Shown here one piece after another: positions 23,780 to 32,093 of a DNA stretch of 51,796 nucleotides; positions within the stretch are counted from its first letter, which is position 1, and each line of letters begins with the position of its first letter. The position numbers and the translations under genes were made by a program. Source of the stretch: Candidatus Saccharimonadota bacterium (GTDB taxonomy: Bacteria > Patescibacteriota > Saccharimonadia > Saccharimonadales > Saccharimonadaceae); assembly GCA_009785095.1 (NCBI GenBank), contig WQXA01000003.1, positions 1 through 51,796 of the forward strand. The letters are read 5' to 3'. The notes below the pieces were generated by a model. It saw only the letters and a list, made by a program, of their open reading frames with translations. It ran no database searches and had not been told where the DNA came from.

Positions 23780-25837
23780 ATGACAGCAGAAGACATCCGA
23801 AAAGCTTACTTGGAATTTTTCGCGGCGCGTGATCACGTAGTGATACCGCGCGCCAAACTGATCCCCGAGGGCGATCCGACCACGCTGTTTACCGGTAGCG
23901 GCATGCAACCAATGATCCCGTATTTGCTCGGGGAGCCGCATCCAGCCGGCAAACGCATCGCCGATAGCCAAACCTGTCTCCGAGCCCAAGACATCGACGA
24001 GGTCGGCAACAATCGTCACACGACTTTTTTCGAGATGTTGGGCAATTGGTCGCTCGGCGATTATTTCAAAGACGAGCAAATTCCTTGGATGTTTGAATTT
24101 TTGACTGAGGTAGTTGGTCTTGATCCGGCCAAACTTTACATCACTTGTTTTATTGGGGCGCCAGAATACGACATAGCAAAAGACACCCGCACGGCCGAAC
24201 TCTGGCAAAGTTTATTCAAAAAAGTCAGAATTGACGCCAAAATAGCCGACATCGGTTCTGCGACCGACGGTTACAAACGCGGCTTGAGAGACGACGAGCG
24301 CATCCTCTACTATGACGGCAGCAAAAACTGGTGGAGCCGAGGCGGTGATCCCGAGCGCACGTTGGTGGGCGATCCTTGCGGCCCCGACAGCGAGATGTTT
24401 TATGATTTCGGCACACCGCACGATGCGGAATTCGGCGAGCATTGCCACCCGAATTGTGATTGCGGACGCTTTATGGAAATCGGTAACAATGTTTTTATGG
24501 CTTACAAAAAGGTCGCCGACAGCAAATTCGAACCGCTGGCCAAGCCGAACGTCGACCACGGCTCGGGTCTGGAACGCATCACCGCCGCCGCTATCGATAA
24601 CCCCGACATCTTCCAAATTTCGCTGATGCGGCCGATCATCGACGAGCTCGAGAGACTGTCTAGCAAAAACTATGATTCCAACGCCACCGCCATGCGTGTC
24701 ATCGCGGATCACCTCCGGGCGGCGGTTTTCTTGGCGGTTGACGGCGTCAAACCATCGAACAAAGAACAAGGCTACGTCATGCGGCGCCTGATCCGCCGGG
24801 CGGTGCGGTTCGCCTTTGAGCTCGGCATCGAACAGAATTTCCTACCGGAAATCGTGCCGGTCATCGCGGACATTTACGCGGACGATTTCCCCGAAGTCGC
24901 CGCCGCGCGCGACGACGTCATCGCCACATTGGTCAAGGAAGAAAAAGCCTTCCGCCAGACTTTGCGAAAAGGACTAAAAGAATTTGAGAGGCTGATTAAA
25001 GGCGAGTCAAGCTCGGCGAGCGCTGTGAGCGCGGAATCGCAACTTGATGTCGCGCGACTATCGAAGGACGGCGAGAGAGTCAGTGAGGAGTCCTGTGACG
25101 ACAGGCACGACGAACGGCGCGACATCAATGTTGCGATGGAAGCGCGACTAACCGGCAAAGAAATCTTCACCCTTTACGACACTTATGGCTTTCCGCTGGA
25201 ATTGTCGGTCGAAGAAGCGTTCAAACAAGGAGTCGATTTGAGCGAAAACTGGCGCGCCGAATTCGATGACCAAATGGCCGAACAGCGCGAGCGCTCACAC
25301 ACGGCCACCAAAGGCACCTTTAAGGGCGGCCTGGGTGGTCACACTTTACAGCACAAAAAATACCACACGGCGACGCATCTTTTGCAATCGGCTCTGCGCA
25401 AAATTTTCGGCGACCAACTGCGCCAACACGGTTCGAATATCACGGAGGAACGCTTGCGGTTTGACTTTAATTTGGATCGCAAAATGACGCCGGAAGAAAT
25501 CGCCGAGGCCGAGGATTTGGTCAACGGTTGGATCGCCGACGATCTGCCGGTCAGTTTCTGTGAATATCCAACCGACCAGGCGTTAGAAATGGGCGCGATC
25601 GGCCCATTCGGCGAGAGGTACGGCGACACAGTCAAAGTTTACCAAATGGGCGAGGGCGACCGCATCGTGTCACTCGAAATCTGCGGCGGCCCACACGTCG
25701 ATCGCACCGGCGTTTTGGCAGAACTCCCCACTAGCCATCCCGGACTTGATCCGGGATCCAAAAAAATGAAATTCAAAATCACCAAAGAAGAAGCCACCGC
25801 CGCCGGCATCCGGCGGGTCAAGGCGATTTTGGAATAG
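23780..25837 (+). CDS. alaS: Alanyl-tRNA synthetase lacking the C-Ala domain
   Basis: Charges tRNA-Ala in the cytosol. Class II motif 1 (FTGSGMQPMIPYLLG), motif 2 (RHTTFFEMLGNWSLGDYF) and motif 3 (DHGSGLERI-type, with the Cys/His-rich insertion GEHCHPNCDCGRFMEIGN). The editing domain keeps its metal-binding His pair in YHTATHLLQ and the CGGPHVDRTG block. At 685 aa it ends right after the editing domain, where most bacteria have a further 190 or so residues (C-Ala). Residues about 415-457 are a palindrome-coded insertion in the tRNA-recognition domain, and residues 653-660 (TSHPGLDPGSKK) are a second. Leaderless start. Confidence 0.95.
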   Translation: MTAEDIRKAYLEFFAARDHVVIPRAKLIPEGDPTTLFTGSGMQPMIPYLLGEPHPAGKRIADSQTCLRAQDIDEVGNNRHTTFFEMLGNWSLGDYFKDEQIPWMFEFLTEVVGLDPAKLYITCFIGAPEYDIAKDTRTAELWQSLFKKVRIDAKIADIGSATDGYKRGLRDDERILYYDGSKNWWSRGGDPERTLVGDPCGPDSEMFYDFGTPHDAEFGEHCHPNCDCGRFMEIGNNVFMAYKKVADSKFEPLAKPNVDHGSGLERITAAAIDNPDIFQISLMRPIIDELERLSSKNYDSNATAMRVIADHLRAAVFLAVDGVKPSNKEQGYVMRRLIRRAVRFAFELGIEQNFLPEIVPVIADIYADDFPEVAAARDDVIATLVKEEKAFRQTLRKGLKEFERLIKGESSSASAVSAESQLDVARLSKDGERVSEESCDDRHDERRDINVAMEARLTGKEIFTLYDTYGFPLELSVEEAFKQGVDLSENWRAEFDDQMAEQRERSHTATKGTFKGGLGGHTLQHKKYHTATHLLQSALRKIFGDQLRQHGSNITEERLRFDFNLDRKMTPEEIAEAEDLVNGWIADDLPVSFCEYPTDQALEMGAIGPFGERYGDTVKVYQMGEGDRIVSLEICGGPHVDRTGVLAELPTSHPGLDPGSKKMKFKITKEEATAAGIRRVKAILE
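25022..25150 (+). repeat. Palindromic element E in alaS
   Basis: The arms GCAACTTGATGTCGCGC and GCGCGACATCAATGTTGC are complementary with one extra base, and complementarity continues outward. It codes for a Ser/Glu/Asp/Arg-rich stretch (LDVARLSKDGERVSEES, RHDERRDINVA) in frame. Confidence 0.82.
25737..25757 (+). repeat. Short palindrome in the 3' end of alaS
   Basis: ATCCCGGA and TCCGGGAT around CTTGA. It is translated SHPGLDPGS, a peptide often produced when this common bacterial palindrome lies inside genes. Confidence 0.75.
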
Positions 25838-25841
25838 GTAT

Positions 25842-26377
25842 CTAATCTAAACTTTTCGCAAAATTTCTCTGCAAAAGCTCTAGTGGTATGTGCAGTCGGT
25901 CTGATAGGGTGGCTTTACTATAATCGTTAACAATCTCAGCCTTTTCTACCAGATTTTTTAAAAACCAACGTGCCTCCGTGTCATAATGCTTATGACTACT
26001 TAGTCGCACCACCAAAACCACAGTTGTTATAGCTGATGACGCTAAAAGTCCATAATAATCATCTAGTCTCATATGAGCAACTCTCTCGATTCTATCACGG
26101 CTATCTTTACCATGATTAGATTTTGGCTCTATTATAGTGTCGTATAGTCCACATAGTCCACCTGCTAGGTAAACACAATTAACATCTTGATGGGGATACA
26201 TTCTAGTGGCAAGAGTTAGCTTAGGGCTTCTCTCCATGCCAGCTCTACAGACTAAAAGGGTTCTAGTGCGAGTACTCGGTACGGCTAAATCGCGGCTCTG
26301 GGGGGGGGTAGACCGGATAAACGCAAATTTGGGTTGACAGAAGGAAAGACTAACCGTGTGTCGCTACAACGAATCAT
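25842..26377 (-). CDS. Phosphatase-like phase-variable gene, presently out of frame
   Basis: On the reverse strand an ATG at 26377 lies exactly six bases after TATAAT (26389-26384) in an extended -10 (TGTTATAAT). Its frame runs into a C9 run (26308-26300) and stops at TAG shortly after. With ten (or seven) C the frame would continue without a stop to 25842, giving 178 aa. The open region after the run, before the first downstream ATG (26237), encodes LLVCRAGMERSP, which has the CX5R-Ser pattern of low-molecular-weight/tyrosine-phosphatase-type loops (Cys44, Arg50 of the full frame). This indicates that the upstream ATG is the true start. The remaining part is mixed alpha/beta. The family call is tentative; the frame structure is direct. 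Confidence 0.65.
26300..26308 (+). repeat. G9 tract (C9 on the coding strand) breaking the phosphatase-like gene
   Basis: Nine G on the plus strand. On the coding strand codons read CTA CCC CCC CCC AGA and reach a stop five codons after the run; one extra C gives CAG AGC CGC and joins the long downstream frame. Confidence 0.85.
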
Positions 26378-26383
26378 CTTGTA

Positions 26384-26392
26384 ATTATAACA
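26384..26392 (-). promoter_or_regulatory. Extended -10 promoter of the phosphatase-like gene
   Basis: The reverse strand reads TGTTATAAT and then TACAAG before ATG. The spacing of six bases predicts a leaderless mRNA and supports the ATG at 26377. Confidence 0.65.
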
Positions 26393-26437
26393 CAATATGT
26401 CTCATAGATCAACCTTCCGCAAATAATTGCGCACAGG

Positions 26438-26464
26438 TTGCGTAGAAGACTGTCTTCTACGCAA
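26438..26464. repeat. Perfect 13-bp-arm hairpin between divergent genes
   Basis: TTGCGTAGAAGAC and GTCTTCTACGCAA around one T. There is no T-run on either side. It lies between the phosphatase-like gene and the AbrB-like gene and may be an insulator, a weak terminator, or a relative of the small palindromes at 46666. Confidence 0.65.
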
Positions 26465-26480
26465 GGGTGTGTAAAACCCA

Positions 26481-26516
26481 TTGACAACCGGGTATAACTT
26501 GTATAAAATGTTATAC
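26481..26516 (+). promoter_or_regulatory. Promoter and palindromic operator of the AbrB-like gene
   Basis: TTGACA (26481-26486), a 17-base spacer and TAAAAT (26504-26509). The inverted repeat GTATAAC (26492-26498) and GTTATAC (26510-26516) brackets the -10 box, so a bound dimer would block RNA polymerase. This fits autoregulation by the downstream AbrB-like protein. Confidence 0.65.
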
Positions 26517-26519
26517 ATC

Positions 26520-26777
26520 GTGAATAGATTCAAAGGCATCAAAATATTCGGTATCGGCAAAGTTGGGCCGAAAGGCCAGGTGGTGATACCGAGCGAAGCT
26601 CGCAAGGAGCTAGGTTTCAAGCCGGGCGACAAAGTCGTGGTGGCGGGCATGCCGCACAATAAATCGATTATGATCATGAGCGAGGACACGCTCCACATCC
26701 ATCTAACCCATATGCGCGAAAGTTACGAGGAGTTTGGCAAACACTTAAATAGTCTCGGTGGGAAAGGCAAACATTAG
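26520..26777 (+). CDS. AbrB/SpoVT-like transcription regulator
   Basis: A protein of about 85 aa. Residues about 8-45 form a swapped-hairpin AbrB DNA-binding domain: IGKVGPKGQVVIPSEARKELG, then FKPGDKVVVAG. The C-terminal half is helical with several His and Met (MIMSEDTLHIHLTHMRESY). The GTG at 26520 is chosen because the ATG at 26508 overlaps the -10 box. It ends three bases before the ABC exporter genes, so the three form an operon. It probably represses itself and the exporter via the operator at 26492-26516. Confidence 0.8.
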   Translation: MNRFKGIKIFGIGKVGPKGQVVIPSEARKELGFKPGDKVVVAGMPHNKSIMIMSEDTLHIHLTHMRESYEEFGKHLNSLGGKGKH

Positions 26778-26780
26778 ATA

Positions 26781-28532
26781 ATGCTCAAATTTCTAAAATA
26801 TCTCGCCAAGTATTGGTGGCAGGTTGTCATTTTGTTCGCCGGAGTTTGCCTGCAGGTTTGGAGCTCTCTACAGCTGCCGGACATGATGAGTCAAATCGTC
26901 AACAAAGGCATCATCGGCGCCGACCAAACCTACATTTACCGCGAGGGCGGTCTCATGTTATTAGTCACCATAGCCGGCGGTATCGGTACATTGGTGGCGG
27001 GGTTCTTTGCGGCGCGCGTCGGGGCGGCCGTGGCGGCCAAAATTCGCGAGGATACCTTTAAAAAAGTAATCAGCTTCAGCCCGAACGAGACTAATAAATT
27101 CTCGACGGCTAGCCTGATCACGCGCTCAACCAACGACGTCAACCAAGTCCAACAAGTCACCATCATGGGACTCCGCATGGCACTCCAAGCCCCGCTAATG
27201 GGCGTCGGCGCGGTCGTCAAAGCCTTCACCACGGCGCCGGACATGGCCTGGATTATCGCGTTGGCGGTCGGGTCACTTTTGACGGTTATTATTACCGTCA
27301 TGATTTTTGCTTTGCCAAAGTTTCGTTTTTTGCAAAAGTTGATCGACAAATTGAATTCGGTGACGCGCGAAAACTTGACCGGCATTCGCGTGGTGCGGGC
27401 TTTTAATAATGAAAAGTACGAACAAAAGAAATTTCAAAAAGCCAACGACGAGCTGACCAAAACCAATCTGTTTGTTAACCGCGTGATGGTGGTGGTCTTT
27501 CCGATCGTCCAACTAATTTTGAATGTCACGACGCTGTTAGTGATTTGGGTCGGGGCGAGCTTTGTCGAAAAAGGAGCGGTCGAAATCGGCAATCTCATGG
27601 CGTTCATGCAGTACGCCCTCCAAGTCATGATGGCCTTCATGTTCCTAGCTATGATCTTTATTATGTTGCCCCGCGCCATGGTTTCGTGGAAACGTATCGA
27701 TGAAGTTTTGACCACAAAATTATCGATCCGACCACCAAAGAAAGCAAAGAAACCCCGCAGCGGCGAGCACGGCATCGTCGAATTCAAGGGAGTTAGTTTT
27801 TCTTATCCGGACGCTGATGAGCCGGTTTTGAGAGATATTTCGTTCAAGGCCGAACCGGGGCAAACGGTGGCGTTCATCGGCTCGACCGGCTCGGGCAAAT
27901 CGACACTGATCAATCTAATTCCACGCTTTTACGATGTGTCGAGCGGGCAGGTTTTATTGGACGGCGTCGACGTGCGCGACTACGCTAGCAAAGATCTAAC
28001 CGACAAAATCGGCTACGTTCCGCAAAGAGGCGTGCTATTCTCGGGCAGCGTCGAGAGTAACGTGGCTTATGGCATGGACGACAAAGACGAAAAACGTATC
28101 ACAAAAGCCATCGACATCGCCCAAGCCCACGAGTTCGTCCGCAAAATGGACGACGGCGTGAAATCGAAAATTTCCCAAGGCGGCACCAATGTGTCGGGCG
28201 GCCAAAAACAGCGCCTGTCCATCGCGCGCGCTATCGCCAAAGATCCGGAAATCTATATTTTTGACGATAGTTTCTCGGCGTTAGATTACCGAACGGATCG
28301 AAATCTCAGGGCGGCTCTAAAGAAACAAACCAAAAACGCTACCGTGCTAATCGTCGGTCAACGCATCAGCACCATCAAATCGGCCGACAAAATCATCGTC
28401 CTGGACGAGGGCAAAGTCGTCGGCGATGGCACTCATCGGGAACTTTTGGAGAGTTGCCGGGTTTATCAGGAAATCGCTAGATCGCAATTATCGACGGCTG
28501 AATATGCGGCGGAGGTGAGCCATGGAGAATAA
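26781..28532 (+). CDS. ABC exporter half-transporter with degenerate ATPase site
   Basis: A 583-aa half-transporter with six TM segments (residues 1-310) and a nucleotide-binding domain (about 335-575). Walker A is IGSTGSGKST, the signature NVSGGQKQR is intact. Walker B reads YIFDDSFSALD, with Asp where the catalytic Glu should be, and the H-loop is VGQRIST with Gln for His. It therefore supplies the degenerate Walker site of a heterodimer with the next gene. It belongs to the MDR-type exporters (lipid, drug or peptide). It lies three bases after the AbrB-like gene and overlaps the partner by 11 bases. Confidence 0.93.
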   Translation: MLKFLKYLAKYWWQVVILFAGVCLQVWSSLQLPDMMSQIVNKGIIGADQTYIYREGGLMLLVTIAGGIGTLVAGFFAARVGAAVAAKIREDTFKKVISFSPNETNKFSTASLITRSTNDVNQVQQVTIMGLRMALQAPLMGVGAVVKAFTTAPDMAWIIALAVGSLLTVIITVMIFALPKFRFLQKLIDKLNSVTRENLTGIRVVRAFNNEKYEQKKFQKANDELTKTNLFVNRVMVVVFPIVQLILNVTTLLVIWVGASFVEKGAVEIGNLMAFMQYALQVMMAFMFLAMIFIMLPRAMVSWKRIDEVLTTKLSIRPPKKAKKPRSGEHGIVEFKGVSFSYPDADEPVLRDISFKAEPGQTVAFIGSTGSGKSTLINLIPRFYDVSSGQVLLDGVDVRDYASKDLTDKIGYVPQRGVLFSGSVESNVAYGMDDKDEKRITKAIDIAQAHEFVRKMDDGVKSKISQGGTNVSGGQKQRLSIARAIAKDPEIYIFDDSFSALDYRTDRNLRAALKKQTKNATVLIVGQRISTIKSADKIIVLDEGKVVGDGTHRELLESCRVYQEIARSQLSTAEYAAEVSHGE

Positions 28533-30534
28533 GAAACCCACCTCGGCCGGCGCTCGCATGGGTCGCGGCGGGCCGGTCAACATGAATACCGAAAAACCGA
28601 AAAATTTCAAGAAATCGATGTTCAAACTTTTGAGATATCTTCGGCCGCACAAGTGGATATTTTTCCTGGCCATTTTGTTGTCGACTGTGGCGGTGGCGTT
28701 TAGCATCATCAGCCCGCGAATCTTGGGCAACATGACCAATCAAATCGTGGATGATTTCGTGTCGGTCAAAGTTTACGATAGCATCATGGAAAAACTCCCG
28801 GAAGGTGCGAACTTGCCGGCGGGCACGACCGTCAAGGATCTGCTAGAAAAAATGAAACCGGATCAGAATATGGTCGAGCTATCGGAGATGGCCGACAAAA
28901 TTCCGGCCGCGCAAGTGGACTTGATCGAGAATCTGGATCTGTCCAAAAAACCAGAGTTTCACTACGACAAGCTAGCCGAAATCGGCGGCTTTCTGATCAT
29001 TTTGTATCTGATCTCGGTGGCGGCGAATTATCTTAGCGGTTGGATTGCCTCGGGCGTTATCATGAAAATCGTGCGCAAAATGCGCGAGCAAATTAGTGGT
29101 AAAATCAACCGGCTGCCGATCAGTTATTTTGACAAGCACCAATTTGGCGATACTTTGAGTCGCGTCACTAACGACGTTGACACGATCGGTCAATCGCTGA
29201 CCCAGGCGCTCAGTCAAGCCATCTCGGCGGTGTTCTTGGCCATCGGGATCCTGGCGATGATGTTCTCGATTTCGTGGCTAATGGCGCTGGTGGCGGTGGC
29301 GATCTTGCCGATTAGTTTCGGATTGATCGGCATGGTGGTCAAACGCAGCCAAAGACATTTCAGGAACCAGCAAAACCAATTGGCGGAGCTCAACGGTCAC
29401 ATCGAAGAAACCTACGCCGGGCAAATAGTCGTCAGAGCTTTCTCGGGCGAACAAAAGGCCACCAAAGAATTCGCCGGCATCAACAATCGCCTAAAGGGTA
29501 GCACTTGGCGGTCGCAATTTCTGTCCGGTCTCATGATGCCGATGATGCACGTTGTGTCGAACTTTGGCTACGTGGCGTCGGCGGTGCTGGGCGGTTGGTT
29601 GGCGCTCAATGGTCGGCTCAACATTGGCGATATCCAGGCCTTCATTCAATACATGGGACAGATCAACCAACCGATAACCCAAGTCGCGCAAATCGCCAAT
29701 CTGTTCCAATCGACGGCCGCCGCGGCTGAGCGAGTTTTCGTTTTTCTCGACGAAAAAGAAGAACCGACCGAAAGTCCGGACGCTAAAATCCTTTCCAAAA
29801 TTAGCGGCCAGGTCGAATTTAACAAAATCAATTTCTCCTACGAACCAGGCAAAAAAATCATCCGAAATTTCTCGGCGCACATCAAACCGGGCGCCAAAAT
29901 CGCGCTGGTCGGGCCAACCGGCGCCGGCAAAACCACCGTGGTCAATCTTTTGATGCGGTTCTATGACATCGATTCTGGCTCGATCAAAATCGATGGCGTG
30001 GACATCCGAGACATGAAGCGCAGCGATGTGCGCCGGCTGTTCGGCATGGTGCTCCAGGACACCTGGCTGATTTCTGACACGATCGAGGCGAACCTAAAAT
30101 ACGGTAGTCCCAACATCACCGACCAGGACATGAAAAAAATCGCCAAATTCGCGCACGTTGATCACTTTGTGCGAGCGCTGCCGGCAGGCTACAACACGAA
30201 AATTAACGAGGACAGCGAAAACATCTCAACCGGCGAGCGGCAGCTCCTGACCATAGCTCGCGCCATGATGCTAGACGCGCCGATGCTGATTTTGGACGAG
30301 GCGACTAGCAACGTTGACACGCGCACCGAAGTCCTAATCCAGGAAGCCATGGAGCGGCTCATGCGCGGGCGGACGACTTTTGTGATTGCTCATCGTCTCT
30401 CAACCATCGTGAATTCTGACCTGATTCTGGTGATGCAAAAAGGCAACATCGTCGAACAGGGCACCCATCGGGAACTTCTGGCCAGAAACGGTTTTTATGC
30501 CAAACTCTACAACTCGCAGTTTGTGGGAGAATAG
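28522..30534 (+). CDS. ABC exporter half-transporter, catalytic partner
   Basis: A 670-aa partner. A Lys/Asn-rich N-terminal tail precedes six TM segments. The first external loop (about residues 78-150) is long and hydrophilic. The nucleotide-binding domain has Walker A VGPTGAGKTT, Walker B MLILDEATSNVD with catalytic Glu and H-loop IAHRLST. Its signature is degenerate (NISTGERQL in place of LSGGQ), which would sit opposite the degenerate Walker site of the first protein. This cross-pairing is the classic arrangement of heterodimeric exporters. GGAGGTG precedes the ATG. Confidence 0.93.
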   Translation: MENKKPTSAGARMGRGGPVNMNTEKPKNFKKSMFKLLRYLRPHKWIFFLAILLSTVAVAFSIISPRILGNMTNQIVDDFVSVKVYDSIMEKLPEGANLPAGTTVKDLLEKMKPDQNMVELSEMADKIPAAQVDLIENLDLSKKPEFHYDKLAEIGGFLIILYLISVAANYLSGWIASGVIMKIVRKMREQISGKINRLPISYFDKHQFGDTLSRVTNDVDTIGQSLTQALSQAISAVFLAIGILAMMFSISWLMALVAVAILPISFGLIGMVVKRSQRHFRNQQNQLAELNGHIEETYAGQIVVRAFSGEQKATKEFAGINNRLKGSTWRSQFLSGLMMPMMHVVSNFGYVASAVLGGWLALNGRLNIGDIQAFIQYMGQINQPITQVAQIANLFQSTAAAAERVFVFLDEKEEPTESPDAKILSKISGQVEFNKINFSYEPGKKIIRNFSAHIKPGAKIALVGPTGAGKTTVVNLLMRFYDIDSGSIKIDGVDIRDMKRSDVRRLFGMVLQDTWLISDTIEANLKYGSPNITDQDMKKIAKFAHVDHFVRALPAGYNTKINEDSENISTGERQLLTIARAMMLDAPMLILDEATSNVDTRTEVLIQEAMERLMRGRTTFVIAHRLSTIVNSDLILVMQKGNIVEQGTHRELLARNGFYAKLYNSQFVGE

Positions 30535-30542
30535 CCTCTATA

Positions 30543-31892
30543 CTAAATTACGGGAGATTTTATACCGATCTGAAATATTGCTGACAAGCCACCTTCTTTA
30601 ATAAGCCGCTCTATATCTCTTTTGGCAAATAATTCACCATTAAAGCTGATGTATACACCGTTATCAAGCCTTTGGGCACAAGCCACGGCGTGCCCTAAAT
30701 TGAACAGGCCTTCAGAGGGCGTAAAGCCAGAGATTGGGGTTGTTGAACCCGTGAGAATAATTGTCTTTCGTTGGGGGGGGGTTAGTTTTTCATCTATGTA
30801 TTTGGCTAAGGCATCTATCTTAAACGTACCTGTCGTTATCACCAGTTTATCGTACGGGCTTTTTTCTACTACTTTTAATATTTTTGCAAAATCGGAATTC
30901 GTAAGTCTGCGGCTATCCTTAACAAACAGCTCGGTAAATTCTGCGTTCACATAATCGAGTGTCTCAATAAATTCCGGAATAATAGAAGTCTTGTTGGGAA
31001 CCACGGTGTCATAACGGCGCTCGTAATGAAAATCTATAGTTCCGCCAGTCATAATAAAATGAATTTTTGACTTGTCAACCATGTGCAATAATCTCCTTAT
31101 CCTTTCTAACAGTTTACCATTTTCAACGTAGAACAGCAAGAGTATCGGAACGGTTGCCAACGCATATGAGAGCAGAGTTCCCACATATATCCCCATAGTT
31201 GGATAGAAATAATACACTCCAACTGCGTAACATACAATCGAGATTGAGCCAATCGGTATATATTTCAGCAAGGCATGAAGGTGCATGACACTATACTTTC
31301 GGTGCACCATCAGCATGAGTGGCAAGGTTGTGGCGGGGAAAGAAGCAAGTAGTCCTGCCCAAGCTGAACCTGCTACCCCTGCGATAGTAGTGACTGTGGT
31401 AATGATTGAACCTGCTACAAGTGCTTTTATAACAATCGATTTAAAAGACGCTCTTACGTTTACCCCTGTTTGCATTTTTCTTATCTGGGTGAAAGGTACT
31501 GCTAGGAAGATGATCGCAAGTAGGGCGACTACTATACTAATGCCTAGATTGAATTTAATTTGCTCTAGTAGATAAGCAATGAGTAGAAAAGCAGCTGTTG
31601 CCGAGGTGACTGACAAGATCAAGGTGAACTTAGTAAATATCCTGGCTGCCAAATAGTAGGCGCCTATGAAAGCTAGGAATGTAACAATACCCACGATGTT
31701 GAATACGGCACTTTGAGAAGCAAATTCTGCGCCATTTTCTAATCCAAAAAAGAATAACGACAGAGCAACACCGACCGGATAACCTGAGAGTACGCTGGCA
31801 ATTTTGGGATTTATCCTCTCAAACAATTCCGACAGTATGACAACTGAGCTGACGGCAACCGTAAATTTTAGGATAAACATTAGATCAATCAT
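30543..31892 (-). CDS. Multi-TM membrane protein fused to an asparaginase-like domain
   Basis: A 449-aa protein. Residues 1 to about 260 contain about nine TM segments with two related halves (SGYPVGVALSLFF and LASFPATTLPLML). From residue about 272 a soluble domain starts IHFIMTGGTIDFHYE, the first-threonine motif of L-asparaginases, followed by LVITTGTFKIDALAKY (normally THGTDTM) and IILTGSTTPI. It resembles the N-terminal asparaginase domain; the second domain is missing. Residues about 370-373 (TPPQ) are coded by a C9 run (30781-30773), in frame at nine. The start at 31892 is chosen because the earlier ATG overlaps tRNA-Leu. Membrane-tethered amidohydrolase or sensor: inference. Confidence 0.7.
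   Translation of the reverse strand: MIDLMFILKFTVAVSSVVILSELFERINPKIASVLSGYPVGVALSLFFFGLENGAEFASQSAVFNIVGIVTFLAFIGAYYLAARIFTKFTLILSVTSATAAFLLIAYLLEQIKFNLGISIVVALLAIIFLAVPFTQIRKMQTGVNVRASFKSIVIKALVAGSIITTVTTIAGVAGSAWAGLLASFPATTLPLMLMVHRKYSVMHLHALLKYIPIGSISIVCYAVGVYYFYPTMGIYVGTLLSYALATVPILLLFYVENGKLLERIRRLLHMVDKSKIHFIMTGGTIDFHYERRYDTVVPNKTSIIPEFIETLDYVNAEFTELFVKDSRRLTNSDFAKILKVVEKSPYDKLVITTGTFKIDALAKYIDEKLTPPQRKTIILTGSTTPISGFTPSEGLFNLGHAVACAQRLDNGVYISFNGELFAKRDIERLIKEGGLSAIFQIGIKSPVI
30773..30781 (+). repeat. G9 tract in the asparaginase-like fusion gene
   Basis: Nine G on the plus strand (C on the coding strand), about 80 codons before the stop. The frame is intact at nine; a slip would remove the end of the asparaginase-like domain but keep the membrane part. 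Confidence 0.85.
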
Positions 31893-31931
31893 CTGTAGAT
31901 AATCTGTGCTAGCAGACTCCTTATTCAATAC

Positions 31932-32019
31932 TGGTGCGCACGAGAAGATTTGAACTTCCACGGCCGTGATGGCCACTAGCCCCTCAAGCTAGCGCGTCTA
32001 CCAATTCCGCCACGTGCGC
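31932..32019 (-). tRNA. tRNA-Leu (anticodon GAG)
   Basis: 88 bases with a long variable arm. The acceptor GCGCACG pairs with CGTGCGC, the anticodon loop TTGAGGG is closed by CTAGC/GCTAG, the T-loop is GTTCAAATC, and CCA is encoded. Confidence 0.93.
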
Positions 32020-32022
32020 ATA
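32007..32022. repeat. tRNA-Leu 5' end segment, copy 1 of a 16-bp direct repeat
   Basis: The 16 bases CCGCCACGTGCGCATA at 32007-32022 cover the 5' end of tRNA-Leu. They recur at 32094-32109, 87 bases away, outside any complete tRNA. Confidence 0.75.
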
Positions 32023-32041
32023 TGCAGGCGCCCTTGGCGTC

Positions 32042-32092
32042 TTGACAGGCGCGGCGTCTACGATAGTTTTCTATCTCGCTCCGCTCTGACAG
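32042..32092 (-). repeat. Imperfect palindrome between tRNA-Leu and tRNA-Val
   Basis: GATAG TTTT CTATC at the centre, with outer arms TTGACAGGCGCGGCG and CGCTCCGCTCTGACAGG partly complementary. It lies between the two copies of the tRNA-Leu end repeat. Confidence 0.5.
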
Positions 32093-32093
32093 G

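Noticed and set aside
25842-26237. The short frame starting at ATG 26237 as the complete gene
   Set aside because: The open frame extends upstream and contains the CX5R motif before that ATG, and no promoter or ribosome-binding site lies directly before 26237.
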